This document shows positions 35,117-48,003 of a DNA stretch of 64,000 nucleotides, one piece after another (position 1 is the first letter of the stretch; each line of letters opens with the position of its first letter). The position numbers and the translations under genes are program-made. This DNA comes from Paenibacillus sp. FSL A5-0031. Its GTDB lineage: Bacteria; Bacillota; Bacilli; Paenibacillales; Paenibacillaceae. The stretch lies in contig NZ_MRTD01000002.1 of assembly GCF_001956295.1 (NCBI RefSeq), positions 126,501-190,500 on the forward strand, in the 5' to 3' direction. The notes beneath the pieces are model-generated. The model did not search any database. It saw nothing but the letters and a program-made list of their open reading frames with translations, and was not told where the DNA came from.

Positions 35117-36349
35117 TGATGGAGTTGTGCCTAGGGCAGGTTCCTTGTTCGTTATATCGGAATCCCCTTCTGCTGCTTCATTCCCTTTTTGCCTGCGGCT
35201 GCTGGACTTCTGCTCATCTTGAAACCGACCGTCGCTCGTATCCTTTTTCCCCCTAATAACAGCAACCATGAGCAGCAATAATGGTACAACACAACCATGC
35301 AGCAAGCTGTAGACCGTCCATACTCCTATGCCAAATTCATGCGCATGAGCCGCATTTCGATATACCATGAGCGAGATAGGCACAATGACAAAAGCATAGG
35401 GAATGACCAATGGACGATAGGTAGAAAGCTTAAGCATTTGAGCCGTTAAGACCGTCAGTACATAAACGCAAAGCGCAAGCTTCATAAAGACCGTCCCGAT
35501 CCAAACCATCGCAACTAATATTTCAACACGCACCAATATCTCTTCGATATTAATGTTTTTTGCCATATCATAGACGGCAAACGGACTTCTGCTCGCTTCT
35601 TGCACACCCATTACAGCAACCAGAAAAATCGTAATTAGCGTACTGACAAAAGCAATGGCAAAAACAGAGAGCTTCAGTTTTTTTCTTAATTTTTTACGAT
35701 CCTCCTGACGCACAAGCGGGAAAATCGTCGTTATAAACACGAATTCCGCAATAGGGAACCCGAGAATCGGATAGACCCCCTTAATCGGCCTTATCCAGCC
35801 ATCGTACAAGAAAGGCTCAAAGTTTTGGAAATTAAATTGATTGAACAAAGCAAGGAGAACAATCCCAATAACTAAGGCCGCCCATCCAAATAAAATCTCA
35901 CCCGTTCTCGAAATCGTCTCAATGCCTAAAAGAACGCCATATACAACAACAATCATAAAGGTGAGGTTAATGAACCACTCTGGTGTCTCCGGCAATACGG
36001 ATAAATTCAAAAAATCGGATATATTGCGCAGTACCAATGCGCTTAACAACAAAAAATAAAAAATATACAGTAAAGTTACTACCTTACCGAGCCAAACCCC
36101 CAGCAGTTTTTCTGAGTATTGCGCCAAAGTCAGCTTTGGAAAACGATCAGCAAGCGCTAGATAAATGAGCAGTATGAAATAATTAAACGGTCCTGCGAGC
36201 ACCATTGAAATCCATCCATCCTGCTTGGCAATCGACGTCACCATTGTTGGCAATATGAGCGCTGCACTTCCTAGTGCAAATAAAAACAATATTTTGGCGC
36301 ATTGCCCCGAAGTAATCTCGGCATTGTTTATTCCCGCAAATTTGCTCAT
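35114..36349 (-). CDS. germinant receptor B-subunit (GerAB/GerKB-type permease)
   Basis: 411 residues with about ten membrane segments of the amino-acid permease (APC-like) fold. The N-terminal SGQCAKILFLFALGSAALILPTM and the segment PIKGVYPILGFPIAEFVFITTIFPLV are typical of spore germination permeases. The C-terminal 50 residues are charged and low-complexity. B-subunits sit in the spore inner membrane and bind the germinant in the GerA receptor. Last gene in an A-C-D-B operon; the nuo operon follows within 80 bases. No terminator is visible between them, so some read-through is possible in sporulating cells. Confidence 0.92.
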   Translation of the reverse strand: MSKFAGINNAEITSGQCAKILFLFALGSAALILPTMVTSIAKQDGWISMVLAGPFNYFILLIYLALADRFPKLTLAQYSEKLLGVWLGKVVTLLYIFYFLLLSALVLRNISDFLNLSVLPETPEWFINLTFMIVVVYGVLLGIETISRTGEILFGWAALVIGIVLLALFNQFNFQNFEPFLYDGWIRPIKGVYPILGFPIAEFVFITTIFPLVRQEDRKKLRKKLKLSVFAIAFVSTLITIFLVAVMGVQEASRSPFAVYDMAKNINIEEILVRVEILVAMVWIGTVFMKLALCVYVLTVLTAQMLKLSTYRPLVIPYAFVIVPISLMVYRNAAHAHEFGIGVWTVYSLLHGCVVPLLLLMVAVIRGKKDTSDGRFQDEQKSSSRRQKGNEAAEGDSDITNKEPALGTTPS

Positions 36350-36354
36350 TTATG

Positions 36355-36597
36355 TTATGCCCCCTGCTCGATCCACTTTAATATAGGTTTATATACGGGT
36401 GAGAATATAGCTGTAATCCAATCTGCCGGATTGGGTATCGGTAGATGCATATGCTTTGCTGCCATAATTCCAACCCCTATGATTAAAATGACCAAAGCCC
36501 AGCCACCTTCACGCTGACGGTTATTTTTGCTATTCCTTCTCCATATTGCCGTTCCAACCATAACGGAAGATAAGAGGAGGACAATGAGAGCCATCAT
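36355..36597 (-). CDS. small two-membrane-segment protein, probable germinant receptor D-subunit
   Basis: 80 residues with two membrane segments (MALIVLLLSSVMVGTAIW and WALVILIIGVGIMAA). A short basic loop RRNSKNNRQREGG joins them, and an amphipathic tail follows. Location between the C and B subunits of a gerA-type operon, and this size and topology, match the small D-subunits described for some germinant receptors. I chose the ATG at 36597; a GTG at 36606 also fits. Membership in the receptor is an inference from position. Confidence 0.7.
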   Translation of the reverse strand: MMALIVLLLSSVMVGTAIWRRNSKNNRQREGGWALVILIIGVGIMAAKHMHLPIPNPADWITAIFSPVYKPILKWIEQGA

Positions 36598-36606
36598 GCT
36601 AATCAC

Positions 36607-37863
36607 TCACTTCGATATAGATTCGCCTCGTACACCTGAGCCTGTTATTTGAGTCGTACAGATGACTTCGCTTTTCACTTGAGGGAAAATATCTTCCCAG
36701 TCCGCTTCGATTTTTCTCCAAATATTAGGTTTTTGAAAATAAATCTCTTTTCCCCACCCTAATACATCCGTGTGGAATTTCTTCTGCACGCTATTGATCG
36801 TGCCCGCTACCTCTTCCTCGATCGCCTTATCTGTCATTTTGCCGATCTTGATCAGTACACTTTCCTCCGTGATGTTGACGCCGTGGCACATGATTTCTTG
36901 AATTCCACCCCCTACACTAATATGGACCTGTATAATTGGATGACCATCCGGATCTTGTTTAACCTTATACACGGTCGCCGTATCCTGTACCTCAACGATG
37001 AGCTCCCCTTCTGACTCCGGGCATCCAAGCTTTACGACAGTGCTCTCCACTTTATTTTGAAGCCAAGATAGACCTCTCGAATCCTTGGACTTCAAATAAC
37101 CAACAAGCTTGCCATCGCGAAAAACAGCCATAGTCGACAGCACTGGAATCGCTTTTGCAGGTATGCTGTTTAAATTGTCATTTGAATGCCCCATCTCCTT
37201 ACTCCCCTCTATCAGAATTGAAGGCAATACTGCTTGCTGCTTCCCTCTTCCCAATAGTCTCGTTAAATCTTTGACTAATACGACATAGTTCGACGCATAC
37301 GCAGACTGATTGACTTCAACCATTTCCCGAAGCTGATTAACAGGAATAGATTCTGTTTGCGTCGTTAAACGAAGCAAATTCTCCGCTCTCATCCCTCGTG
37401 TAATAAGCACTGAAATATCAGTGCGTATATCTGGATTTCTCTCAATTAAATCAACTAAGGGATAGATGCCTTTTCTAGCCATACTCTCACTAACGATCAG
37501 CATTTGTGTGTGGGAGAAAAAAAGCCGTCTAGATGTTTTTGTCGACATTTTTCGAATCGCCTCAAACAATGTATCCCCTTTCTCCGTAAATGTCGTCACT
37601 GCGGTGCCGCCAATGGCCCCTTTGGTTTCCGCTGCAACGTTTTGGGGCAATACGACTTGAACGGTCAACTGAAGCTTGTTTTTTCCTGTTGGGTCATCGT
37701 CAACTCCTATGGCGTATACGACGCCAAGCTTGTCCAAATAACGTAAATCCCAACAGCCGTTTAATACCGCCAGCATACATACTGTCCATACAAGAATGAG
37801 CTTCCGTCCTATTTTCCTGAATGAAAATATCCGTTTCCTTGCATTGACACTGCCATCGCTCAT
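36607..37863 (-). CDS. germinant receptor C-subunit (GerAC/GerKC-type lipoprotein)
   Basis: 418 residues. A signal peptide with a lipobox (VCMLAVLNGCWDLRYLDKLG, Cys near 38) is preceded by a basic stretch. The C-subunit family features follow: GVVYAIGVDDDP, GDTLFEAIRKMSTKTSRRLFFSHTQMLIVSE and KDSRGLSWLQNKVE. GerC proteins are lipid-anchored on the outer face of the spore inner membrane. The ATG overlaps the gerA-type gene stop by 4 bases. Second gene of the operon. Confidence 0.92.
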   Translation of the reverse strand: MSDGSVNARKRIFSFRKIGRKLILVWTVCMLAVLNGCWDLRYLDKLGVVYAIGVDDDPTGKNKLQLTVQVVLPQNVAAETKGAIGGTAVTTFTEKGDTLFEAIRKMSTKTSRRLFFSHTQMLIVSESMARKGIYPLVDLIERNPDIRTDISVLITRGMRAENLLRLTTQTESIPVNQLREMVEVNQSAYASNYVVLVKDLTRLLGRGKQQAVLPSILIEGSKEMGHSNDNLNSIPAKAIPVLSTMAVFRDGKLVGYLKSKDSRGLSWLQNKVESTVVKLGCPESEGELIVEVQDTATVYKVKQDPDGHPIIQVHISVGGGIQEIMCHGVNITEESVLIKIGKMTDKAIEEEVAGTINSVQKKFHTDVLGWGKEIYFQKPNIWRKIEADWEDIFPQVKSEVICTTQITGSGVRGESISK

Positions 37864-39473
37864 TGCTGCGGCTCCTTCCTATGCTCCGTTTCAATGTCTT
37901 GTCTAACTCTATTACTCGAAGCAAGCTTCTCTGGCCGTTCCCGCATCATCCAAAGTGGCGCCCGAACCAGCGTATCCTTCATATCCTTTAAATACATAGG
38001 GGCGAATGGTTTGATATACGGCATGCCAAACGATCTTAAATTGCTCAAATGCAGCAGAAGCAGCAGTACAACTAATCCAATCCCATAAAAACCGAGTGTC
38101 GACGCTGCTAGAAGCAGTAGAAAGCGCAGCAGCCTAGCCGCAATTCCAAGACTGTAGTTAGGAGATACGAAGCTGGCAATCGCTGTGAAGGAAACGACGA
38201 TAACGACGGCTGGCGAGACGATCCCTGCCTCTACGACCGACTGTCCGATAACAAGACCTCCAACGATCGATATCGTGTTACCCGCAGCACTAGGCATTCG
38301 TACAACGGCTTCCCGTAATATTTCAAATACAAATTCCATAATAAAAGCTTCCAAATAGGCGGGAAAAGGCACGCCCTCCCGCTGTGCCGCAAGCTTTAGC
38401 AGCAGTTGAGTCGGTATCATTTCCTGATGATATCCAACGATCGCGACATAAATCGACGGCATAAGCAGTGCGATTAAAAAGGATACAAAACGAAGCAGCC
38501 GCAGAAATGTCGCGATATCAAACCGCTGATAATAATCTTCTGAAGCCTGAAAAAACATATTTAAAATCGTGGGTACGATCAGAACAAATGGCGTCCCATC
38601 AACAAAAATCGCTATTCGGCCTTCAAGCAAATTGCCTGCTACAGCATCCGGCCGCTCTACACTCATGATGGTAGGAAACGGCGACCACTTCTGATCCGTA
38701 ATTAATTCCTCGATATAACCGGATTCAAGTATGCCGTCAATTTGTATTTCTTCCAGACGTTCTCTTAAATCCGTAAGCACATTCTCATCCGCTAAATCTT
38801 TGACATACATGATGCATACAGGAGTTTGTGAAATTTCTCCGATCGTCCATTGCTCCATCCACAGCTTCGGGCTTCGTATCTTCCTGCGAATCAGCGATGT
38901 ATTTGTTCTAATCGACTCCGTAAACCCTTCCCTAGGACCACGTATGGCCATCTCGGTTTTCGGTTCTTCTACACTTCTTCTTGCTCCCCCTACTACATTG
39001 GTTCCTATTGCCTGAGTTGCACCCTCTATCATGATGACGCAATAGCCCATAAACAATTTTTGAAACAATAGCTTCCAATCGCATAAATCATTAATAATAC
39101 CGGTTGAGAGCAAATTGTTTTTCATAAATGCAAGCAGCTCAGCAGGCTCTAAATTAGCCTCCTCCGGGTATTTGCCTCCATGCATCGGTTGAATGACAAA
39201 ATGGTCAAGACGTTCATCGTCAACCATCCCTTGTACATAAACAATTAGCGCCTTCGTGTGGCCTCTATCCGTTAACGTCAGCTCACGATAAATAATATCC
39301 TGACTCTCACCCAGCTCACGCTTCATGGTCTCCATATTTTGCTCCAGAGAAGTGAAAAGGGCCTTCTCCGCAAAAGGCTGAAGCTGCTCCTTTTCATGCA
39401 TCTCTGCTTTGGTTATACGCTTATCAGCCTTTTTCCCAGCGCTTCCATTGCCCTGCTTATAGGTTCGGAACAT
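37860..39473 (-). CDS. germinant receptor A-subunit (GerAA/GerKA-type)
   Basis: 537 residues. An N-terminal soluble domain holds the family stretch REGFTESIRTNTSLIRRKIRS (GerA motif) and a C-terminal region has about five membrane segments, including FVSFLIALLMPSIYVA and the conserved QREGVPFPAYLEAFIMEFVFEILREA. It forms the pore-related subunit of the spore germinant receptor. AGAAAGGAGATGGG lies before the start. A CATAATTA element lies 50-60 bases upstream, reminiscent of a sigma-G -10, but its -35 is not convincing. First gene of the operon; the ligand is not predictable from sequence. Confidence 0.93.
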   Translation of the reverse strand: MFRTYKQGNGSAGKKADKRITKAEMHEKEQLQPFAEKALFTSLEQNMETMKRELGESQDIIYRELTLTDRGHTKALIVYVQGMVDDERLDHFVIQPMHGGKYPEEANLEPAELLAFMKNNLLSTGIINDLCDWKLLFQKLFMGYCVIMIEGATQAIGTNVVGGARRSVEEPKTEMAIRGPREGFTESIRTNTSLIRRKIRSPKLWMEQWTIGEISQTPVCIMYVKDLADENVLTDLRERLEEIQIDGILESGYIEELITDQKWSPFPTIMSVERPDAVAGNLLEGRIAIFVDGTPFVLIVPTILNMFFQASEDYYQRFDIATFLRLLRFVSFLIALLMPSIYVAIVGYHQEMIPTQLLLKLAAQREGVPFPAYLEAFIMEFVFEILREAVVRMPSAAGNTISIVGGLVIGQSVVEAGIVSPAVVIVVSFTAIASFVSPNYSLGIAARLLRFLLLLAASTLGFYGIGLVVLLLLLHLSNLRSFGMPYIKPFAPMYLKDMKDTLVRAPLWMMRERPEKLASSNRVRQDIETEHRKEPQQ

Positions 39474-39576
39474 TTACCCATCTCCTTTCTGTTGCACAAT
39501 CGGATTGATGCTTAGGATAACTCTTCCATGGCATAATTATGTATTGAGTATTAGTTGATTAAAGAATGCATCGCAT

Positions 39577-39617
39577 AAAAAAAAGAGCCGCAGCTCCGTT
39601 TTACACGGACTTCTGCA
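39577..39617 (-). terminator. intrinsic terminator of the chemoreceptor gene
   Basis: Imperfect stem GCAGCTCCGT with ACGGACTTCTGC (39590-39616) is followed on the minus strand by TCTTTTTTTTATG, just after the gene's stop. Confidence 0.7.
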
Positions 39618-39633
39618 ACCCTATCTCGTTCAC

Positions 39634-41856
39634 TTATCTTATTCGTGATTCTGTCAGCTTAAACTGGCCAACAAGCTGTTGAAGCAGCGTCGTTATAGAC
39701 TCCACACTCTGAGACGTTTGTCTCACATTCGTCATTTCGCCTATGAGCTCTTGCACTTTGCTCTCTACATCGGAAGAAATCTTCCGATTTTCTCTGCTTA
39801 CCAGTGCGATTTTCTCCATCAGCTGCACGACCTCGTCAACGACCTGCGTCTTGCGATGATCCTCAGCATGTGCTGAAGCAAGCGTACTGGCAGCGGCAGC
39901 TACAAGCTGATTGCCCTCCTCAACAACGCGAGTACCTTCATCCATAGAGGCGTACGCTTGTTTCGCTTCATCATAAATATGACGAGTAATTTCATGTACT
40001 TCTTCGGTCGATTTTTTGGTCATATCGGCAAGCTTGCGAATTTCCGACGCCACAACGGCAAAACCTCTGCCTTGCTCACCAACCCTTGCTGCCTCGATTG
40101 ATGCATTAAGCGCTAATAAATTCGTTTGTGCAGATATTTCTTCAATGACATGCAAGACCCCTTGTATTTCTTGCACCGTATCCATAAATTTATGGATTGT
40201 TCCGTTGGTTTCCCCTACCTTGGCAGAAATGTGGAGCATTTTTTCCCCGATGCGATCAACCTCGGCTTTGGCTACCTCAATCTGCCCAGCTGCCTGCTCT
40301 TCGATCTGTTTCAGCGTTGCCTGCATATCACCTGCAGCATCCTTCGCCATATCAATATCCTTCAATTGCAATCTAATGCTTCCAATCATATCGGATACTT
40401 TTCCGCTGACTCGTTCCGTTGAAGCTGAAGTGACAGCCGCTGATTCGTTTAGGACATACTGGCTGGATAAAACATCAGAGGAGGCAAGCTTAACCTGCAG
40501 CATAATGCCTTCCAAGGAATCTATCATATTATTAATCCATTTTGCTAATTCTTTCGATTCATCATTATCAAAATGATTAAGCTGCAAGCGCTGTGTCAGA
40601 TCGCCCTTTCCTTCTGCATTTATGCGAATAAAACGATTAATTTGGCGCAGATGCGATACGACACGCTTCGATTCCCTATTTTGAAAGGTAAAACTGAATA
40701 ACAATCCAAATACAAGATTGAATAAACCTGCCGCTGTTGCAGTCACCCAGATTGGAGCATGAACGGCAATAAATAACATAAGCAATGCCGACAAAATACT
40801 AACACTCGTAATCGATATTAGCTGCTGCTTGCGTTGTCTCCAGCCTATACTGCGAATGCGGTATACTTCCTCCAAGTCACCCTCGCACATCATCCCCCAT
40901 TTGTCCGGACAATGCGGGAGCTGAAAGGTCACTCCCTTGCCAATAACCGATATATGCCTATAATCCGAATAACCTGGATATTCAACGAATAGATTGCTGT
41001 CGCTTGCAATGGTATTCGCAACCCCAGGATGAAGCTGCCCAGTTGCCGGATCATTAAAAACAATTTCAAGCTCTGTATGCTCCTTGATCGAAACTTTGCC
41101 CCAATCAGTTGTTACGCCATCCTTAAGATTTTCACCATGTGTGAATGTTCGATCCTCGAACCTGCTTCGAGATAAAGCCGTCCCTGGCGCTATATGAGTA
41201 TTCAGGCCTGCCTTCGCCATAAAGATATAATTATCACCCGAATCTGGATAGACGTGGCCCGATTCTCGCTGAATTAAATCTCCTAGTACATCATTCGGCA
41301 CACGCGCGCATAACGTCCCTGCAAAGCTGCCATTTAACGTAATTGGAAGCATAAATAATAGAGTCATTTTGTCATGAAAAGAGGATGAACGCGCTCCTAG
41401 CTTTAAAGTGAGAGAATCACTATAAGGCCCAAACAAGCATCGACGAGGGCTGCTCAACTGCTTAGTGAAGCTCAGTCCAAGCTGCAAGCTGCTATCTTCT
41501 TGATAGATTGTCCCAATATGCGGACTGTGTGTGGAGCTGATAACGGTTTGCTTCACATCGAGTAAAAACAGCTCGGTTATATCGATCGCTCGAGCATATG
41601 TTCTTTCAAATAATCGTTCTATTTGTGACTGTTCAGTAGAAGTAGAAAAATCTTTGTTTTGAGCGAGGAGCTCTGTCAGTTGGCCACCCAATTGATCGAT
41701 GTAATTCCAATACTCCATTGCCCACGCAGTTAGCAATTCCTTACGTGTCTCCGCAATCCCCTCAAAGCTTTGCTCGACATCTGTTTTCATATCTTTATTC
41801 AATTGCCATGAAACCCAGAGCGGAAACCCTACTTTCATACCTAGCCAGTCAAACAT
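39634..41856 (-). CDS. methyl-accepting chemotaxis protein with unusual topology
   Basis: 740 residues. The C-terminal half is a standard MCP signalling domain (hairpin tip [20 protein letters not shown], then [18 protein letters not shown]). A HAMP-like region (about 390-445) precedes it. Two adjacent membrane segments lie near 345-390 ([21 protein letters not shown] and [20 protein letters not shown]). The 330-residue N-terminal part looks like a Cache-type sensor, but no real membrane segment precedes it, only a weak [11 protein letters not shown]. Basic clusters on both outer flanks of the hairpin suggest the sensor is cytoplasmic. GGGGGAG precedes the ATG. A single-gene unit with promoter and terminator. 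Confidence 0.9.
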   Translation of the reverse strand: MFDWLGMKVGFPLWVSWQLNKDMKTDVEQSFEGIAETRKELLTAWAMEYWNYIDQLGGQLTELLAQNKDFSTSTEQSQIERLFERTYARAIDITELFLLDVKQTVISSTHSPHIGTIYQEDSSLQLGLSFTKQLSSPRRCLFGPYSDSLTLKLGARSSSFHDKMTLLFMLPITLNGSFAGTLCARVPNDVLGDLIQRESGHVYPDSGDNYIFMAKAGLNTHIAPGTALSRSRFEDRTFTHGENLKDGVTTDWGKVSIKEHTELEIVFNDPATGQLHPGVANTIASDSNLFVEYPGYSDYRHISVIGKGVTFQLPHCPDKWGMMCEGDLEEVYRIRSIGWRQRKQQLISITSVSILSALLMLFIAVHAPIWVTATAAGLFNLVFGLLFSFTFQNRESKRVVSHLRQINRFIRINAEGKGDLTQRLQLNHFDNDESKELAKWINNMIDSLEGIMLQVKLASSDVLSSQYVLNESAAVTSASTERVSGKVSDMIGSIRLQLKDIDMAKDAAGDMQATLKQIEEQAAGQIEVAKAEVDRIGEKMLHISAKVGETNGTIHKFMDTVQEIQGVLHVIEEISAQTNLLALNASIEAARVGEQGRGFAVVASEIRKLADMTKKSTEEVHEITRHIYDEAKQAYASMDEGTRVVEEGNQLVAAAASTLASAHAEDHRKTQVVDEVVQLMEKIALVSRENRKISSDVESKVQELIGEMTNVRQTSQSVESITTLLQQLVGQFKLTESRIR

Positions 41857-41889
41857 ATGATTCTCCCCCCGCTATTTTCATTGTCTATG

Positions 41890-41908
41890 ATGTTAACTAT
41901 ATTAACAT
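41890..41908. promoter_or_regulatory. operator-like palindrome in the chemoreceptor leader
   Basis: ATGTTAA (41890-41896), 5 bases, TTAACAT (41902-41908) is a perfect 7-base inverted repeat between the promoter and the ribosome site of the chemoreceptor gene. The binding protein is unknown. Confidence 0.45.
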
Positions 41909-41922
41909 ATATTAGGGAGAAT

Positions 41923-41951
41923 TATATACAAATAATTAGTTTTTTTGTCGA
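41923..41951 (-). promoter_or_regulatory. sigma-A-like promoter of the chemoreceptor gene
   Basis: TCGACA (41951-41946) and TATATA (41928-41923) lie 17 bases apart on the minus strand, each one base from consensus. No sigma-D -10 was found, although chemoreceptor genes often use one. Confidence 0.55.
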
Positions 41952-42102
41952 AAATAAGCGCATTTCAGAATACATAACACCGAATAGGGGGTTAAACACG
42001 AATATTCGAATCAACCTGACATTGAAAATCAGCGCTGACTTTTATTCACACTATAATATGTTACATATTAGCTATCTTTACATCTAACCTCTCTTTTCCT
42101 AT

Positions 42103-42143
42103 AAAAAAAAGCACCGCCAGCGCCTTAAAGGCGCTGACAGTGC
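42103..42143 (-). terminator. intrinsic terminator of the atp operon
   Basis: Stem GCACCGCCAGCGCCTT (42111-42126) with AAGGCGCTGACAGTGC (42128-42143) has one or two mismatches and is followed on the minus strand by TTTTTTTTAT. Confidence 0.9.
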
Positions 42144-42158
42144 TTTGGTGGTTGTTGC

Positions 42159-42557
42159 TTATTTGTGTTTAATATGCAGACGATTCATCGCACGCTGCAA
42201 AGCAAGCTCTGCACGGCGGAAATCAACTTGGTCTTGCTTCGCAGCAAGACGCTGCTGAGCACGCTGTTTAGCGGCTTCTGCACGTTCAACGTTAATATCA
42301 GTTGCAAGCTCAGCGCTCTCAGCAAGGATAACGATCTTATCCTTGCGTACTTCGATGAAGCCTCCATTAACTGCTACTACATCTACTTGATTACCGCGTT
42401 TGATAACGACAGGTGCAATACGAAGCGGTGTGACAAGTGGAATGTGATTTGGCAATATGCCAAGCTCACCTTCAACGCCTGTTACACTAACCATATTAGC
42501 AGTCTCTGCGTATACTTTACGCTCAGGTGTTACAATCTCTACTAAAAAAGAACTCAT
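42159..42557 (-). CDS. atpC: ATP synthase F1 subunit epsilon
   Basis: 132 residues. N-terminal beta-sandwich (VEIVTPERKVYAETANMVSV, GELGILPNHIPLVTPL, VNGGFIEVRKDKIVILAE) and C-terminal two-helix part (ERAEAAKQRAQQRLAAKQ). It links gamma to the c-ring and regulates ATP hydrolysis. Last gene of the atp operon, with a strong terminator after it. Confidence 0.96.
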   Translation of the reverse strand: MSSFLVEIVTPERKVYAETANMVSVTGVEGELGILPNHIPLVTPLRIAPVVIKRGNQVDVVAVNGGFIEVRKDKIVILAESAELATDINVERAEAAKQRAQQRLAAKQDQVDFRRAELALQRAMNRLHIKHK

Positions 42558-42581
42558 GTGGATTCCTCCCGCCTTTCGCTA

Positions 42582-44024
<1,443 letters not shown>

Positions 44025-44063
44025 TCAGCTTATCGCAAGCGCCTGGCCCTTGCAGTGTATATA

Positions 44064-44924
44064 TTAAGATTGAGCATTTGCCCCAGCAACGATCTCGGAA
44101 ATTTCTTGTGTAATCGCTGCTTGACGCGCCCTATTGTAAGTGAGCGTCAATTGGTTGATGATTTTCGTCGCGTTTTTCGTGGCGCTTCCCATGGCAGTCA
44201 TACGTGCCCCGAACTCACTTGCTTTTCCGTCTAGAACTGCGCTGTAAATAAGCGTTTCCGCATATTTAGGCAGCAGCACTTCAAGCACGCCCTCCGGTGA
44301 TGGCTCGTATTCATACGATGTGACAGCTGCGTTCCCGCCTACTTCTGCAAGAGGCAGTAAACGTACGTCTGTCGGCACTTGAGTAATCGCATTTACGAAT
44401 TCGTTATAGTACAAGTACAACTCATCATAAGCGCCTTCTGAGAACATATTAACGGCTGAATAAGCAACCGATTTAATGTCTGCGAATGTAGGAGCATCCG
44501 GCAAGCCGATAACTTCCTCAACGATTGTCATATTGCGGCGGCGGAAATAGTCGCGACCTTTCCGTCCGATAACGAACAATACATATTCATCCGTCGACTT
44601 ATGATTCTCTCGAATCGTTTGCGTTACTTTACGAAGAATATTCGCATTGTAGCCGCCCGCTAGTCCACGGTCCGATGTAATAACGAGATAACCCGTTTTT
44701 TTCACTGGACGCTTCTCTAGCATCGGATGCTTCACATCTTTAGTGCCAGCTGCGATGCTTGCTACAACTTCCTTCAGCTTCTCAGCATATGGGCGTGATG
44801 CTTGCGCTGCTTCTTGTGCCTTTCTTAGGCGGGAAGCGGCAACCATCTCCATCGCTTTCGTAATCTGCTTCGTATTTTGTTTACTCTTGATTTCGCGTTT
44901 AATATCGCGCATACCTTTTGCCAT
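44064..44924 (-). CDS. atpG: ATP synthase F1 subunit gamma
   Basis: 286 residues. N-terminal helix GMRDIKREIKSKQNTKQITK and C-terminal helix with the signature ITQEISEIVAGANA form the rotating central stalk. The middle Rossmann-like part includes SDRGLAGGYNANILRK. It stands 143 bases after atpA, across two hairpins. Confidence 0.97.
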   Translation of the reverse strand: MAKGMRDIKREIKSKQNTKQITKAMEMVAASRLRKAQEAAQASRPYAEKLKEVVASIAAGTKDVKHPMLEKRPVKKTGYLVITSDRGLAGGYNANILRKVTQTIRENHKSTDEYVLFVIGRKGRDYFRRRNMTIVEEVIGLPDAPTFADIKSVAYSAVNMFSEGAYDELYLYYNEFVNAITQVPTDVRLLPLAEVGGNAAVTSYEYEPSPEGVLEVLLPKYAETLIYSAVLDGKASEFGARMTAMGSATKNATKIINQLTLTYNRARQAAITQEISEIVAGANAQS

Positions 44925-44945
44925 TTGGTTTCACCCGCCTTTGTT

Positions 44946-45039
44946 GCTTTGGACCTGCTCCAAAGCCTGGTGTTGGTGGAGAAAGTTATCTAGGCCCGAA
45001 CATTAAGAACGGGCTTCGATTTATATTGGATTATAAGAA
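44946..45039 (-). other. two intercistronic stem-loops between atpA and atpG
   Basis: GCTTTGGA/TCCAAAGC (an 8-base perfect stem, about 44946-44967) and GCCCG/CGGGC (about 44993-45015) occupy the longest gap inside the atp operon. There is no T-run after either. They may influence mRNA processing or the atpG level. Confidence 0.45.
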
Positions 45040-45067
45040 GGTATAAGTTTCACCCGTATATGCTTAA

Positions 45068-46597
<1,530 letters not shown>

Positions 46598-46607
46598 CTA
46601 CAGTGCA

Positions 46608-47147
46608 TTAGATTTTAAACGATTTTTGTAAACGTTCCAACTTGCCGGACAAGCTTCCATCATAAAGACGGTCGCCGATGCGCACTTGTACGCCACCTAG
46701 CAATGAAGGATCTACTATTTGCTCAGCAATAATAGCTTTGCCAGTCAATTGTCCGAACTGCGCCGCTACGTTAGCAAGCTCAGCATCAGACAAAGCTTGT
46801 GCGGAATAAACCGTAGCATGTGCTTGACCGAGCGAATCTCCCGCAACCTTCGTATATGCTGCATAAACCTCAGCAATAATATCTTGGCGTCTGCGAGTAA
46901 TAAGAATTTGTACGGTGTTGAATACCAGTGAAGATACACGATCACCGAATGCTGCTTTTAGAACGGCAATCTTTTGTTCTGGAGCAATACTTGGAACAGA
47001 CAGGAACTTTTCAATGTCAGCGTCCTGCTCAAGAGCTTGCACGATCAGCTTAAGCTGCTCCTGAACCTCTGAAACAACCTTTTGCTGCTGTGCAACCTCG
47101 AACAGTGCTTTAGCGTAGCGCTTCGCTACGACTGCATCGCGGCTCAT
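46608..47147 (-). CDS. atpH: ATP synthase F1 subunit delta
   Basis: 179 residues. N-terminal helical domain (VAKRYAKALFEVAQQQKVV) and the C-terminal signature VDPSLLGGVQVRIGDRLYDGS. It joins the top of F1 to the b-subunit stalk. The start overlaps the atpF stop by 4 bases. Confidence 0.96.
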   Translation of the reverse strand: MSRDAVVAKRYAKALFEVAQQQKVVSEVQEQLKLIVQALEQDADIEKFLSVPSIAPEQKIAVLKAAFGDRVSSLVFNTVQILITRRRQDIIAEVYAAYTKVAGDSLGQAHATVYSAQALSDAELANVAAQFGQLTGKAIIAEQIVDPSLLGGVQVRIGDRLYDGSLSGKLERLQKSFKI

Positions 47148-47626
47148 TTATTTCCAACTTCTTTCAAATATTGACCAACAAGCTGTTCTTGTGATTTCTC
47201 ATCCACTTGCTTCTCAATAATTTTCGATGCGATTTTTACGGAGATGCCGCCAACTTCAGTACGAAGCGCTGCAATTGCTTTGTTTTTCTCGCTTTCGATA
47301 TCTTTGAGAGCATCGTCTTTCAGACGGGATGCTTCTGTTTTTGCTGTTTGAACGATCTCGTCTGCTTGTTTCGAGCTCGTTGTTCTGGATTGTTCAATAA
47401 TTTCGTAAGCTTCTTTGCGAGCTTGTTGGAGTGCAGCCTTCTGCTCTTCCATTTGCTGCTCAGCTGCTTTACGACTGTTCTCAGCTGTATTCATTTGTTC
47501 AAGCACAAGCTGTCTGCGCTTCTCCATTACTTCGAATAATGGTCCAAATGCGTACTTACTGAGTAACCAGTACAAAACACCAAATGCAACCATTGCGATT
47601 ACTGTTGATTCCCAATGCCATGACAT
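47144..47626 (-). CDS. atpF: ATP synthase Fo subunit b
   Basis: 160 residues. One N-terminal membrane segment (STVIAMVAFGVLYWLLSKYAF) followed by a long charged coiled coil (EKRRQLVLEQMNTAENSRKAAE onward). It dimerises as the peripheral stalk holding F1 in place against the rotor. Confidence 0.96.
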   Translation of the reverse strand: MSWHWESTVIAMVAFGVLYWLLSKYAFGPLFEVMEKRRQLVLEQMNTAENSRKAAEQQMEEQKAALQQARKEAYEIIEQSRTTSSKQADEIVQTAKTEASRLKDDALKDIESEKNKAIAALRTEVGGISVKIASKIIEKQVDEKSQEQLVGQYLKEVGNK

Positions 47627-47711
47627 AGATGCCGCTCCTTTCTCACCACAATATTGTCTTAATCATAACGAAGGCGAAGAGGGCTAAGGCCTTCCCCGCC
47701 AATTTCAGTTA

Positions 47712-47984
<273 letters not shown>

Positions 47985-48003
47985 TTAAGGCATAAAGCGA
48001 AAA

